Shown piece after piece: positions 46,116-55,907 of a stretch of 64,000 nucleotides of DNA (positions are counted from its first letter, which is position 1; every line of letters begins with the position of its first letter). The notes beneath the pieces were generated by a model. The model did not search any database. It worked only from the letters and a program-made list of their open reading frames with translations, and had not been told where the DNA came from. Source of the DNA: Collimonas humicola (lineage in GTDB: Bacteria; Pseudomonadota; Gammaproteobacteria; Burkholderiales; Burkholderiaceae_D); the NCBI RefSeq assembly GCF_018304945.1, contig NZ_JAGQEE010000007.1, positions 277,583-341,582 on the forward strand, written 5' to 3'. The translations under genes were made by a program, and so were the position numbers.

Positions 46116-48692
46116 TCAGGGAGACTGGGAAAAATTGCCGGCGGCGCCGGACGGCGGCGCGCTGGCCTGGCCCCACGAAGTCGGCTTGTCGGAGACGCTG
46201 AAATCCAGCGTGCCGCCGGCCTGCACTTTGCTCAGCGGCAGCCAGGTGCTGGGCCAGTCCTGGCCATTCACTTTCAGGGTTTTGACAAAGGCGGCATTCT
46301 TGTCGCGCTTGATGAGCAAGCGTTTGCCGTCCGCCAGCTGGATCGTGATGCTGGAGAATTGCGGTGTCGCCATGGTCAGTCCGGGCACGCCGGGAATCAT
46401 CGGGTACAAGCCCAGCGCAGCCCACACATACCAGCCCGAAGTGGCGCCGACATCGTCGTTGCCCGGCAAGCCCTCGGGTTTGCTGGAGAAGGTGGCGGCC
46501 ATGATCTGCGGCAGCACGAACTGCGCGCGCGAAGGCGTGCCGGTCCAGTTATAGGCCCATGGCGAAGCGAAGCCGGGTTCGTTGCCCATGTAGAAGTCAT
46601 CCGAATTTTCGCCGCCGTTGAGCCGGCTGCTGTCCAGCGTCAGCCCGGACGGCGTCCCGGCTTTGGCGCTGACGGAAAACAATGTGTCGAGGCGCTGGAT
46701 GGCGGCTGCGTTGCCGCCGAGGGCGGTGACGATTTTGCTCAGGTCATGCGGGATCGCCCACAGGTACTGGGCAGCCGTGCCTTCGTGATAGCCGTCGTCC
46801 TGCGAGGGCGAAGCCCAGCTGCCGGCCAGGTCCTTGACCGCCAGCACCTTGGTGGTCGGATTAAAAATGTTTTTCCAGTTCTCGCCGCGCAGAAGCAGGG
46901 CGGCGGCACTCTTCTTGTCTTCGGCGGAGACGTCGCCCGGATTCAGGTTGCTGATGAAACGTCCGATGGCGAAATCGCGGTTGGCGCCTTCTATCGTCAG
47001 CGAGCCGGTATGGATGCCGCTGGCGTCGCCGCCCTCGGCGACATAGCCCAGCTTGAGGTAATCCGGCATATTGCCTTGCGCGGTGCCCGCCACGTTCCTG
47101 CCGAAAGCCGGATTGCCGTTGCAGGCGGGCCATTGCGGCCAGTCCGTGCTGGGACCGAAGGCGGCGCGCTTCATGTAGGTCAGGGCGGTGGCGCTGTCGA
47201 AGCGGGTGGCGCCGAAGGCTTGCAGGCTGGCCAGCAGCATCGGCGCATGGTCGCCTTCCATCGGCACGTCGTCGACGTTGGCGTCAGCCCAGTGCGGGAA
47301 GGCGCCGCACTGGACGGCGTCGTTCACCAGCGATTGCGCCATGTCGGCCGCTTCGTCGCGGAACAGCCAGGCATGCATGGCGCCGAGCGAGCGGTAGGTG
47401 TCCCAGATGGAAAAGGTGGTGTAGTGGCTGCGGCGCACCAGGACGCCGTTCTTGTCCTTGTAGGCATCGGTCTGGTGGCGCTGCTTGTCCAGGCCGATGT
47501 AGCTGCCGTCGACATCGCTGAACAAGGTCGGGCCGGACATGGCGTGGTAGAAGGCTGTATAGAACTGCGTCAGGGAATCGCCGCTGGCGCCGGCCGCATC
47601 CACCTGGATGGTGTTGAGCCGGGTGTTCCATGTGGCGTCGGCCTGGCTTTTGGTCTTGTCGAAATCGAAGCCGGCGTTTTCCTTTTTCAGGTTGCGCAAG
47701 GCATTGGCGGGGCTGACATACGACAGGCCGATCTTGACTGCCGCGCTGCTGCCGGCCGACTTGGACAGGTCGAAATTCAGGATCACGGTGCCGCTATTGT
47801 TGATGAAGCGCGGCGCCGTGGCGTAGGCGGAACCGGACTGTATGTAGAAATACACGTCGTAGGCGCCGCCGCAGTTGAATTTGTTGGAGGTCTTGCCGTA
47901 AAAGCCGCTGGCGTCGGCCGGGTCTTGCCAGATCTGGGCGCTGACGCCGGTCATCGAATTGTTCTGGGTCGCATCGATCACCAGGATGGCCTTGGTTTTA
48001 TCGGGATAGGTGAAGCGCGCGAAGCCGCTGCGGGCGGTTGCGGTCAGCTCGGTGACGATGCCGTCCTTGGTCTTCACCTTGTAGTAGCCGGGCGCGGCAG
48101 TTTCGTCTTTGTGATCGAAGGTGTTGCCGGCCTGGCGCATGACCAGGTTGCTGTTGCTGGCGAGCTGGCTGGTCAGCATGGTCGGCATGATCGGCAAGGT
48201 GCCGCCGCTGCGGCAGCCCGGCCCGCTGATGCGGGTCATGCTGAAGTAGTTGATCATGTTGCTGTCGTAGTTGTAGCCCGACCCGCTGGAATAATACTGG
48301 TGATCGATGTCGGTGTCGGGGCCGAAGGAGACCATGCCGAACGGCAGGGTTGCCGCCGGACTGGTGTTGCCGGGATGGGTGCCGCCGGGTTGTTGTCTGG
48401 TGCCGAGGAAGGGATTGATGTACTTGGTCAGCGCCAGTTCGGGCAGCGGCTTGAGCGCATTGTCGGCGTCGGCCACTGGTGTGGCAGCACTGCTTCCCGC
48501 GGGTCCCGGCTGACCGGCTGCACCGGCCGCTCCCGTAGCTCCCGTAGCTCCCGGCTGGCCGGGAACGCCATTGACGCCGGCCGCTCCGGCGCTGCCGGTC
48601 TTTCCATCGATGCCATTTGAACCGTCGCCGCAACCGAACAGTATGACCGCGAGTGCACTCGCTGCAAGTTTCCTGCATGTCTGTTTATTCAT
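46116..48692 (-). CDS. GH92 alpha-mannosidase lipoprotein with collagen-like linker
   Basis: An 858-residue exo-alpha-mannosidase candidate of family GH92 (calcium-dependent, usually alpha-1,2). The lipobox VILFGC gives C21 as the lipidated residue. Residues 27-66 are 14 Gly-X-Y triplets, a collagen-like stalk. Then come KYINPFLGT, the N-terminal beta-sandwich, and the (alpha/alpha)6 barrel with GNEPGFASPW (general acid) and GLPGNDDVGATSGWYVW (base). It probably trims mannose from yeast/fungal mannans or N-glycans at the cell surface. It lies between the epimerase gene and the broken paralogue, all on the minus strand. Confidence 0.92.
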   Translation of the reverse strand: MNKQTCRKLAASALAVILFGCGDGSNGIDGKTGSAGAAGVNGVPGQPGATGATGAAGAAGQPGPAGSSAATPVADADNALKPLPELALTKYINPFLGTRQQPGGTHPGNTSPAATLPFGMVSFGPDTDIDHQYYSSGSGYNYDSNMINYFSMTRISGPGCRSGGTLPIMPTMLTSQLASNSNLVMRQAGNTFDHKDETAAPGYYKVKTKDGIVTELTATARSGFARFTYPDKTKAILVIDATQNNSMTGVSAQIWQDPADASGFYGKTSNKFNCGGAYDVYFYIQSGSAYATAPRFINNSGTVILNFDLSKSAGSSAAVKIGLSYVSPANALRNLKKENAGFDFDKTKSQADATWNTRLNTIQVDAAGASGDSLTQFYTAFYHAMSGPTLFSDVDGSYIGLDKQRHQTDAYKDKNGVLVRRSHYTTFSIWDTYRSLGAMHAWLFRDEAADMAQSLVNDAVQCGAFPHWADANVDDVPMEGDHAPMLLASLQAFGATRFDSATALTYMKRAAFGPSTDWPQWPACNGNPAFGRNVAGTAQGNMPDYLKLGYVAEGGDASGIHTGSLTIEGANRDFAIGRFISNLNPGDVSAEDKKSAAALLLRGENWKNIFNPTTKVLAVKDLAGSWASPSQDDGYHEGTAAQYLWAIPHDLSKIVTALGGNAAAIQRLDTLFSVSAKAGTPSGLTLDSSRLNGGENSDDFYMGNEPGFASPWAYNWTGTPSRAQFVLPQIMAATFSSKPEGLPGNDDVGATSGWYVWAALGLYPMIPGVPGLTMATPQFSSITIQLADGKRLLIKRDKNAAFVKTLKVNGQDWPSTWLPLSKVQAGGTLDFSVSDKPTSWGQASAPPSGAAGNFSQSP

Positions 48693-48894
48693 CGTTCCTC
48701 CTTATTGTCGTTACTTGCTGATGCAAAGTAATCGGAAACACCTACCCACTACGAATTCAATTCGCATTTCAGTATTTGCTGGTGTGGCCAGGTCGGGGAA
48801 GCCGGCTGGCGACAGGGCGGGCCGTGACGGCGCCGCGGGTCAAGAGATATTCAGTACAAGCCTTCAGGAGACATGTTCGGCCGGAACCGCATCG

Positions 48895-50118
48895 TCATCC
48901 TTTTTGTTGCAAGACGCCGAGCACTTCATAACAGGCGCCCATGGTGTGGTAGTCGGTCTTGCCGGCCGGGCTCTTTTCATCGCTGTACTTGCGGTTGTCG
49001 CGAGTCAGGATGCGGAACCAGGCGCCATGTTGGTGATCGATGAAATGCCGCCAGCTGTATTGCCAGATATGGTCGTACCAGTCCCAGAAGCGATGCTTGC
49101 CGGTGCGCTGGGCCAGCAGGGCTGCAGCGGCGAAACTCTCTGCCTGCACCCAGAAATACTTGTCCTGGTCGCAGATCACGCCGTCCGGCGCGAAGCCGTA
49201 GTAGATGCCGCCGCACTCCATGTCCCAGGCCGCATCCATGCCGGCATCGAACAGTTCGATCGCGCGCGGCAGCAGCCATTCCTGCGGCCGGTGCCGTTCC
49301 AGTATCAGCAGCAGCTTGGCCCATTCGGCATGATGGCCGGGCTGGAAACCCCAGGGACGGAAGATATTGCTGCTGTCTTCCTTGTTGTAATCCCAATCGA
49401 CCGTCCAGTCTGGATGGTAGTGTTCCCAGATCAAGCCATTGCTCAGGGCTGCCTGGCGCACCGTGATATGGCGCGCCACCATATCGGCGCGGTCCAGGAA
49501 CCGCGTGTCGCCGCTGGCTTCATAGGCCGCCAGCAGCGCCTCGGTCATGTGCATGTTGGCGTTCTGGCCGCGATAGGCTTGCAGCTGCCAGCCGGCGCTG
49601 GCTTCGTCGGCATACAGGCCGGCGTGCGGTTCCCAGAAACGCTGTTCCAGCAGGTCGTAGGTTTGGTACAGCCATTCTTCGGCGCTGGCCACGCCCGCCA
49701 TCATGGCGTGGGCGTAAGCCAGCAGGACGAACGCCAGGCCGTAGCAATGGCGGGTCGGATCAAGCACTTGCTTGCGGCCGTCTTTCCAGGACAAGGTCCA
49801 GTCGTAGCCTTGCAATTGCGCATCCCAGTGCACATCGCGCAGGAAGGCCACGCCATGCCGGACCGCATCCAGATAGGCGGGGTCGCCGAACTGGCGGTAA
49901 GCCATCGCATAGTTGAAGATGAAGCGCGTGCTGCTGACCAGGTGCCGGGTTTCGCTGTCGTAGATGCTGCCGTCATCCTTGAAGAAATGATAGAAGCCGC
50001 CCGTGGCATCGATGGCGCGCGGATGATAGAAGCGCATGGTGTCGCGCACGTGCTGCAGCAGGAAGGCTGGATGGCGGAATTCGTCCTTGGGCATGGCGGT
50101 CGGTTCGAGCATGTTCAT
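48895..50118 (-). CDS. AGE-family epimerase/isomerase, likely mannose isomerase
   Basis: A 407-residue (alpha/alpha)6-barrel protein of the N-acylglucosamine 2-epimerase family. Typical segments are ATGGFYHFFKDDGS, STRFIFNYAMAYR, QNANMHMTEALLAAYEA, FQPGHHAEWAKLL and ESFAAAALLAQ, with several histidines in the barrel. Members of this length interconvert mannose and fructose, or epimerise N-acetylhexosamines or cellobiose. The GH92 neighbours favour mannose. It starts at 50118 and overlaps the lacI stop by 4 bases (ATGA), so regulator and enzyme are translationally coupled. Confidence 0.88.
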   Translation of the reverse strand: MNMLEPTAMPKDEFRHPAFLLQHVRDTMRFYHPRAIDATGGFYHFFKDDGSIYDSETRHLVSSTRFIFNYAMAYRQFGDPAYLDAVRHGVAFLRDVHWDAQLQGYDWTLSWKDGRKQVLDPTRHCYGLAFVLLAYAHAMMAGVASAEEWLYQTYDLLEQRFWEPHAGLYADEASAGWQLQAYRGQNANMHMTEALLAAYEASGDTRFLDRADMVARHITVRQAALSNGLIWEHYHPDWTVDWDYNKEDSSNIFRPWGFQPGHHAEWAKLLLILERHRPQEWLLPRAIELFDAGMDAAWDMECGGIYYGFAPDGVICDQDKYFWVQAESFAAAALLAQRTGKHRFWDWYDHIWQYSWRHFIDHQHGAWFRILTRDNRKYSDEKSPAGKTDYHTMGACYEVLGVLQQKG

Positions 50119-51107
50119 GCGAGCGTCCCGCTGCCCAGCGTGCTGGCGCGCTGGATCAGCTCCACCGGCAGCACCACTTCGGTTTGCGCCGGCGCATCGT
50201 CCAGCAATAGCTGCATGCCCATCCGCCCCAGTGCTTCCTTGTCGACCGCCAGCGTAGTGAGCGGCGGCGCGGCGCTGGCGGCGCCATCGATATTGTCGAA
50301 GCCGACCAGCGCGATATCTTCCGGAATCCGCAGGCCGCGCGCCTGGCACGCATTCATGACGGCCAGCGCGGTGGCGTCGTTGTAGCAGAATATGGCGTCC
50401 GGCGGCGGTCCCGATTGCAGCAGGGTGTGTATCGCGGCGGCGGCTTGCTGCTGCAGTTCCTGGCCCGGCTGCAAAGTGATTTCCAGGCGCGGATCGAACA
50501 AGCGGCCGGCTTCGAACAGCGCCTGGCGGTAGCCCAGCGCGCGTTGCGCAATACTATAGTGCGACAGCGGCCCGGAAACGAAAGCCAGCCGCTGGCGGCC
50601 GAGCTCCATCAGATGGCGGGTCGCCGCCAGGGCGCCGCCGAGATTGTCGATGTTCACGGAGCGGAAGCCGGGCGCCCACAAATCGATCAGCACTACCGGC
50701 TTGCCGGTCTTGGTCAGCGATTCCAGCACTTCCGGCTCCATGAAGCCGGCCACCGCCAGCGCATCGGGTTCGTGCAGGCGGATCTGTTCCATCACATTGT
50801 CGGCCGGGCCTATCGACAATACGGTCGGCACGATGCTGCGCTCGCGGCAAGCAGTTTCCACGCCATGCAGCACATGCGAAAAAAACGGGCTGGCGACGAA
50901 ATTATTGTGCTGGCGATGCAGCAGGAAAGTCAGGCGGCGGATTTTTCCCTGACGCAGGTTGGCTTCGTTGTAGCCAAGCTGGGACGCGATCCTTTGTACA
51001 TGGATGCGGGTCTGCTCGGTCAGGCCAGATTGTTTTTTCAGGGCGCGCGACACGGTGCCGATGGATACATTGGCAGCCAGCGCGATATCGCGGATCGTTG
51101 CTCGCAT
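50115..51107 (-). CDS. LacI-family transcriptional regulator of the mannoside locus
   Basis: A 330-residue LacI repressor: N-terminal helix-turn-helix TIRDIALAANVSIGTVSRALKKQSGL, hinge helix segment, and a periplasmic-binding-like sensor domain (PVVLIDLWAPGFRSVNIDN, DAIFCYNDATALAVMNACQARGL, IALVGFDNIDGA). ATG 51107 with AAGGAGGAG upstream is preferred to 51149. It precedes the epimerase gene and the GH92 genes, and a 20-bp palindrome 213 bases upstream is a candidate operator. The inducer is probably mannose or a mannoside. Confidence 0.92.
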   Translation of the reverse strand: MRATIRDIALAANVSIGTVSRALKKQSGLTEQTRIHVQRIASQLGYNEANLRQGKIRRLTFLLHRQHNNFVASPFFSHVLHGVETACRERSIVPTVLSIGPADNVMEQIRLHEPDALAVAGFMEPEVLESLTKTGKPVVLIDLWAPGFRSVNIDNLGGALAATRHLMELGRQRLAFVSGPLSHYSIAQRALGYRQALFEAGRLFDPRLEITLQPGQELQQQAAAAIHTLLQSGPPPDAIFCYNDATALAVMNACQARGLRIPEDIALVGFDNIDGAASAAPPLTTLAVDKEALGRMGMQLLLDDAPAQTEVVLPVELIQRASTLGSGTLA

Positions 51108-51467
51108 TCTCTCCTCCTTGTTTGCCGGCTGCCGCTGCGGCGCCTGCATTTGCCTGAGATCCGGCCGCGGTGCTGTCGCGCCTGATGCCGCCGGAACTCA
51201 AGGGTGTTTTGTGAGTATCAATGTATAGTAAAAAAATGAAATTTACAAATATTTCTTAAAATAAAATAGTATAACTAGCTGATATATAAGGATTTATTTT
51301 ACATTTATGAGTTTTATTTGTTTAGTAAACTTACTAAACCTTCGTCATTCCTCAGCCTGTGAATAGGCATATGTGAAGAAACTGTATCTAAACAGCATCT
51401 AAAGACTGTCGAGGCATCGATTCTTGCCGGGGATGTTGCCGCGCTTTGATTGTTACCTTTGGCGGCG
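51108..51467. other. AT-rich control region of the mannoside operon
   Basis: No gene is seen. The stretch around 51215-51340 is markedly AT-rich compared with the rest of the chromosome and contains the palindromic operator candidate. Several TATAAT-like words occur (for example around 51265), so the promoter cannot be pinned down. Confidence 0.55.
51320..51339. promoter_or_regulatory. 20-bp palindrome, candidate LacI operator
   Basis: Perfect inverted repeat GTTTAGTAA and TTACTAAAC separated by AC. Length and symmetry fit a LacI-family operator, and the nearest regulator gene lies just downstream on the minus strand. Confidence 0.6.
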
Positions 51468-51503
51468 AAAAAAAAGCGGGCCGCCGTTGCCGGCGCCCGC
51501 GCT
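51468..51503 (-). terminator. Terminator of the S9 peptidase gene
   Basis: Read on the minus strand, the stem CGGGC-GCCG pairs with CGGC-GCCCG around a GCAA loop, with one bulged G, followed by a run of eight T. Confidence 0.8.
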
Positions 51504-51534
51504 TTCCATATCCAGTAAAGCAATGCGTTGACGT

Positions 51535-53433
51535 TTATTGCGGCGTCAGATGCTTGGCCAGGAAGCCTTCCATCGCTGTATAAAAGTCGAAGCGGTTTTC
51601 TTCGTTGTGGAAGCCGTGGCCTTCATTGTCCTTCACCATGTATTCCACCGGCACGCCGCGCTTGCGCAGGCTCTCCACGATCTGGTCCGATTCGGCCTTG
51701 TTGACGCGTGGATCGTTGGCGCCTTGCGCAACGAACAGCGGCGTCTTGATGCGGTCGGTATGCAATGCCGGCGAGGCCGAACTCAGCAAGGCTTTGTCTT
51801 TCTCCGGATCGCCGACCATCTCATGCATCTGGTCGAGGAACGGCTTCCAGTAGGGCGGGATGGTGTTCATGAAGGTGAACAGGTTGGAGACGCCGACATA
51901 GTCGACCGCTGCCGCATACAGTTCCGGCGTAAAGGTGACGCCGGCCAGCGTCGCATAGCCGCCGTAGGAGCCGCCGTAGATCGCCACCCGCTTGGGATCG
52001 GCGATGCCTTGCGTGACCAGCCATTGCACGCCATCGCTAAGGTCATCCTGCATGGTCTTGCCCCATTGCTTGAACGAGGCTTCCCAGAACTTGCGGCCGT
52101 AGCCGGTGGAGCCGCGGTAGTTGACCTGCAATACCGCATAGCCGCGGTTGGCGAGCAGCTGCACCTCCGGGTTGTAGCCCCACACATCGCGCGCCCAAGG
52201 GCCCCCGTGCGGGTTGATGATCACCGGCAGGTTCTTTGGATCCTTGCCCTGCGGCAGGGTCAGGTAGCCGTTGATCAGCAAGCCGTCGCGCGCCTTGTAC
52301 TGCACCGCTTTCATTTCCGCCATGTCTTTTTCCGCGATGGCCGGATTGATGTCGGCCAGCTTGGTCAGGCTGCCGCTCTTGCTGTCGAACAGATAGCGGC
52401 TGCCCTGGGTGCGGTCGTTGTAGGCGGCCACTATCCACTTCGATTCATCCTTGGTGTGCGACTGCGTGATGACTTCGTAGCCAGGCAGTTTTTCCTGCAG
52501 GGTCTTGTGCAAGGCTTCGCTTTGCGCATCGAGGAATTTCTGCTCGGGCTTCCAGGTGGTGTAGCTGATTTCCGTCAGCACCTTGCGCTTCTTCGAAAAG
52601 GACAGGCCGTCGACATCGACTTCCGGATTTTCATACAGCAGTTCTTCTTCCTTGGCGGTTTCCGGATTGAAGATCACGATGGCCTGCTTGTCGCGGCCCA
52701 GGTTCGAGGAGACGTACAGCTTCTTGTTGTCGAAGGTGAAAAACAGCGGGCTGACCGAATCCTTGAATGAGGTGGTCAGGATAGTCTTGAACGGCGCGCT
52801 TTCGCTGGCGCGGTACAGCAGGCTGGTGTTGACGCCGTCTGAAGTCGTGGCGGCGCGCACCTTGCCGTCGTGGTCGGTGATCCAGGCCTGGATGGTGCCG
52901 GGATTCTTGGCTACCAGCTTTTCGGCGCCGGTCTTGACGTTGATGCGGTAGACGTCGAAGATTTCGGCATTGCGCTTGTTGTGGCTGACCAGGATTTCAT
53001 CCGGAATGTCTTCCAGGTCGTCGACGATCTGGGCGCGGACCTTGGGGTAGGGCGTCAGGTCCTTGAGGTCCTTGCCGTCGCGTCCGACCGACACCACGTG
53101 GAAATTCTCGTCGCCGCCGAAGTCTTTGGCAAACAGGATGCGATCGTCGCCCTTCCAGAAATAGCCGCTGATATCGCGGTCTTTTTCGGAGGTGACGCGC
53201 AGCGGCGGCGCATCCGAGCCGACGGTCCGGATAAAGATATTCATGCGGCCTTCCCAAGGCTGCATGAAGCTGATGTATTTGCCGTTAGGGGAGAGCTGGA
53301 AACCGGCTTGCTCGGGATTCCTGAAGAAATCGCGCACGGAATATTGCTTGGGCGGGTCGGCGGCCATTGCTCCTCCGCCTATGATGGACAAACTGAAGCA
53401 GGTTGCGGTAACCACTTTATATATTGCGCGCAT
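51535..53433 (-). CDS. S9 family prolyl oligopeptidase-like peptidase
   Basis: A 632-residue secreted serine peptidase with a signal peptide (TATCFSLSIIGGGAMA). The first two thirds form a beta-propeller (repeat-like SPNGKYISFMQPWEGRMN, KGDDRILFAKDFGGDEN), followed by the alpha/beta hydrolase catalytic domain: IYGGSYGGYATLAG (Ser), AQGANDPRVNKAES (Asp) and NEGHGFHNEENR (His). Such enzymes cut peptides, often after proline or as acyl-aminoacyl peptidases. It has its own terminator and no clear operon partner. Confidence 0.93.
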   Translation of the reverse strand: MRAIYKVVTATCFSLSIIGGGAMAADPPKQYSVRDFFRNPEQAGFQLSPNGKYISFMQPWEGRMNIFIRTVGSDAPPLRVTSEKDRDISGYFWKGDDRILFAKDFGGDENFHVVSVGRDGKDLKDLTPYPKVRAQIVDDLEDIPDEILVSHNKRNAEIFDVYRINVKTGAEKLVAKNPGTIQAWITDHDGKVRAATTSDGVNTSLLYRASESAPFKTILTTSFKDSVSPLFFTFDNKKLYVSSNLGRDKQAIVIFNPETAKEEELLYENPEVDVDGLSFSKKRKVLTEISYTTWKPEQKFLDAQSEALHKTLQEKLPGYEVITQSHTKDESKWIVAAYNDRTQGSRYLFDSKSGSLTKLADINPAIAEKDMAEMKAVQYKARDGLLINGYLTLPQGKDPKNLPVIINPHGGPWARDVWGYNPEVQLLANRGYAVLQVNYRGSTGYGRKFWEASFKQWGKTMQDDLSDGVQWLVTQGIADPKRVAIYGGSYGGYATLAGVTFTPELYAAAVDYVGVSNLFTFMNTIPPYWKPFLDQMHEMVGDPEKDKALLSSASPALHTDRIKTPLFVAQGANDPRVNKAESDQIVESLRKRGVPVEYMVKDNEGHGFHNEENRFDFYTAMEGFLAKHLTPQ

Positions 53434-53654
53434 CGAAAACCTCCAAAAGTACGTCGGTCGTAGCCGGCGTTCAGGCCTGTAGGCCTGAGCCGGCGTGATT
53501 GACTGGCAAAATTATTATATGCCGCAAACAGGAATGGGTATTCATCAATCGATTGCTGAGATATACCAACATGCGAAATCGTTCCGTAGCGACGGCCCGC
53601 GGATGTGTGAAGGCTATCTGCAGCCGAACGAAGCGCTGGCAGCCGGCGACCTGG

Positions 53655-53945
53655 ACGAAGAAACTCAAGCTGGTGGAACCGGATGCGGCGCAGCTGCCGC
53701 GTTCGCTGGACGATCTGGCGGCGGCTTCGGTCAACAACGACTATGCGGTGAAGGCGGGATTGTCATTGCAGCGCGATGCGATTGCGGTGGGGGATGCCAA
53801 GGGGCCGTATGCCAAGCTGAACGTCACGCGGGCGGAAGACAAGGACAAGCCTTGGGTGAAAAAACTGGTCAAGGCTTATTCGTCGGAAGAAGTGCGCAAA
53901 TTCATCGAAGCCGAATTCAAGGGATCCTTGATTCCGGCGTTCTAA
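53655..53945 (+). pseudogene. MetQ/NlpA methionine-binding lipoprotein, C-terminal remnant
   Basis: About 97 codons match the C-terminal third of MetQ: KLKLVEPDAAQLPRSLDDLAAASVNNDYA, then KDKPWVKKLVKAYSSEEVRKFIEAEFKGS, ending IPAF. The signal peptide, lipobox and N-terminal lobe are absent, and upstream sequence (53434-53650) shows no readable NlpA frame. The partner genes metN and metI are not nearby. It is an old deletion remnant between the S9 peptidase and trpC. Confidence 0.82.
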
Positions 53946-53962
53946 GTGCAGGTCTTGCAGCT

Positions 53963-54766
53963 TCAGTGATCGAACAGACGGGCCAGTTCGACGCCCGGGT
54001 GTTCCGCCCGCATGAAGGCTTCGCCCACCAGGAAGGCATGGACATTGGCGTCGCGCATGCGCTTGACGTCGTCTTTGCTGTGGATGCCGGATTCGGTGAC
54101 CACCAGCTTGTCCGGCGTAATGTGCGGCAGCAGGTCCAGCGTGGTCTGCAGCGAGGTTTCAAACGTGCGCAGGTTGCGGTTGTTGATGCCGAGCAGATTG
54201 GTTTTCAGTTTCAAGGCCGCGTCCAGCTCTTCGGCGTTGTGGACTTCCACCAGCACGCTCATGCCCAGCTCATGCGCGACCGCTTCCATCTCCGCCATCA
54301 GGCCATGGTCCAGCGCAGCCACAATCAGCAGGATGGCGTCGGCGCCCCAGGAGCGCGCCTGGTACACCTGGTACGGATCGATCATGAAATCCTTGCGCAG
54401 CGCCGGCAGGCTGCAGGCGGCGCGCGCTTGCTGCAGGTAAGCCGGCGCACCCTGGAAAAACTGGATGTCGGTCAGCACTGACAAGCAGGCCGCGCCATGG
54501 GCAACGTAGTCGACGGCAATCTCGGCCGGACGGAAGTCGGCGCGGATCACACCCTTGGATGGCGAGGCCTTCTTGACTTCGGCGATCACGCCGGCGTGTC
54601 CCGCCGCGATTTTTGCGCGCAGCGCGGCTTCGTAGTCGCGCAGGGCGGCGCGCGCCTCGGCATCGGATTCCACTTCGCGCCGCAGGCCAGCGAAATCTTG
54701 CTGCTTTTTTGCCGCAGCGACTTCATCCGCTTTGACGGCCAGGATTTTGTTCAAAATATCAGACAT
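53963..54766 (-). CDS. trpC: Indole-3-glycerol phosphate synthase
   Basis: A 267-residue TIM-barrel enzyme that closes the indole ring in tryptophan synthesis. Characteristic segments are [15 protein letters not shown] (catalytic lysine region), [54 protein letters not shown] and VTESGI. It is not fused to TrpF, as is usual outside enterics. It is last in the trpG-trpD-trpC run, 35 bases after trpD. Confidence 0.96.
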   Translation of the reverse strand: MSDILNKILAVKADEVAAAKKQQDFAGLRREVESDAEARAALRDYEAALRAKIAAGHAGVIAEVKKASPSKGVIRADFRPAEIAVDYVAHGAACLSVLTDIQFFQGAPAYLQQARAACSLPALRKDFMIDPYQVYQARSWGADAILLIVAALDHGLMAEMEAVAHELGMSVLVEVHNAEELDAALKLKTNLLGINNRNLRTFETSLQTTLDLLPHITPDKLVVTESGIHSKDDVKRMRDANVHAFLVGEAFMRAEHPGVELARLFDH

Positions 54767-54801
54767 GGCGTTATCCTTTGCTACGGTATTGATGATGGTG
54801 T

Positions 54802-55839
54802 TCAGCCGGCGGCGGCGATGGTTTGCGTGGCGTGCACGAACTGATCGAGTTTTGCTTTGGCTGCGCCGGAAGCGATTGCCGCGCGGGCCTTGTCCAGCCC
54901 ATCGCCGATAGAACTGGCGACGCCGGCCGCATACAAGGCGGTGCCGGCATTGATGGCGACGATATCGCGCGCCGCGCCCGGCTGGTCCAGCAGCGCTTCC
55001 AGCACTTTTTCCTTCGATTCGACCGCGTTGGAGACTTTCAAGTTCCGGCTGGCGGTCATCTGCAGGCCAAAATCCTCCGGATGGATTTCATATTCGCGGA
55101 TCTCGCCGTTGACCAGCTCGCCCACCATGGTGCCGGCGCCGAGCGAGACTTCATCCATGTTGTCGCGGCCCCAGACGACGATCGCGTGCTGCGCGCCCAG
55201 GCGCTGCAAGACGCGCACCTGGATACCGACCAGGTCGGCATGGAATACGCCCATCAGGATATTCGGCGCGCCGGCCGGATTGGTCAGCGGCCCCAGGATA
55301 TTGAAAATGGTGCGCACGCCCAGTTCCTTGCGCACCGGTGCTGCATGCTTCATCGCAGCATGGTGGTTGGGCGCGAACATGAAGCCGATGCCGGTCTGTT
55401 CTATCGACTCGGCCACCTGGGCCGGCGTCAGGTTGATATTGGCGCCGAACGATTCCAGAACGTCGGCGCTGCCGGAGGAAGATGAGACGCTGCGCCCGCC
55501 ATGCTTGGCGACGCGCGCGCCGGCAGCGGCGGCCACGAACATGGAGGCGGTCGAAATATTGAAGGTCTGGGCGCCATCGCCGCCGGTGCCGACGATATCG
55601 ACCAGGTTGCTGGTGTCGCGGCAGGGTACGGGCGTGGCGAACTCGCGCATGACCTGCGCGGCGGCGGCGATTTCGCCGATGGTTTCCTTCTTGACGCGCA
55701 AGCCCATGGTCAGCGCCGCAATCATCAGCGGCGACATTTCGCCCTTCATGATGCGGCGGAACAGCGACAGCATTTCGTCGTGGAAGATTTCGCGGTGTTC
55801 GATGCAGCGCAGGAGCGCTTCTTGGTCGGTGATTGGCAT
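54802..55839 (-). CDS. trpD: Anthranilate phosphoribosyltransferase
   Basis: A 345-residue homodimeric transferase that joins anthranilate and PRPP. PRPP/metal-binding motifs are [33 protein letters not shown] and a second metal site near [13 protein letters not shown]-terminal helices ([16 protein letters not shown]) are as in the family. It lies between trpG and trpC. Confidence 0.96.
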   Translation of the reverse strand: MPITDQEALLRCIEHREIFHDEMLSLFRRIMKGEMSPLMIAALTMGLRVKKETIGEIAAAAQVMREFATPVPCRDTSNLVDIVGTGGDGAQTFNISTASMFVAAAAGARVAKHGGRSVSSSSGSADVLESFGANINLTPAQVAESIEQTGIGFMFAPNHHAAMKHAAPVRKELGVRTIFNILGPLTNPAGAPNILMGVFHADLVGIQVRVLQRLGAQHAIVVWGRDNMDEVSLGAGTMVGELVNGEIREYEIHPEDFGLQMTASRNLKVSNAVESKEKVLEALLDQPGAARDIVAINAGTALYAAGVASSIGDGLDKARAAIASGAAKAKLDQFVHATQTIAAAG

Positions 55840-55907
55840 GATGTCCTTACCGGGAATGAGAAAGGCGGCGCCGCCTCCGCAGGCGCCGGCGAACGGCTGG
55901 CGCCGCT

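Noticed and set aside
48487..48612. Tandem DNA repeat or CRISPR-like array
   Set aside because: The repetition reflects Gly-X-Y codons of the collagen-like linker. No spacers or cas genes occur, and no CRISPR array was seen anywhere in the window.
46359..48620. 753-codon open frame antisense to the intact GH92 gene
   Set aside because: Gly/Ala/Val/Arg-rich shadow without a family match, in full overlap with a well-supported lipoprotein gene.
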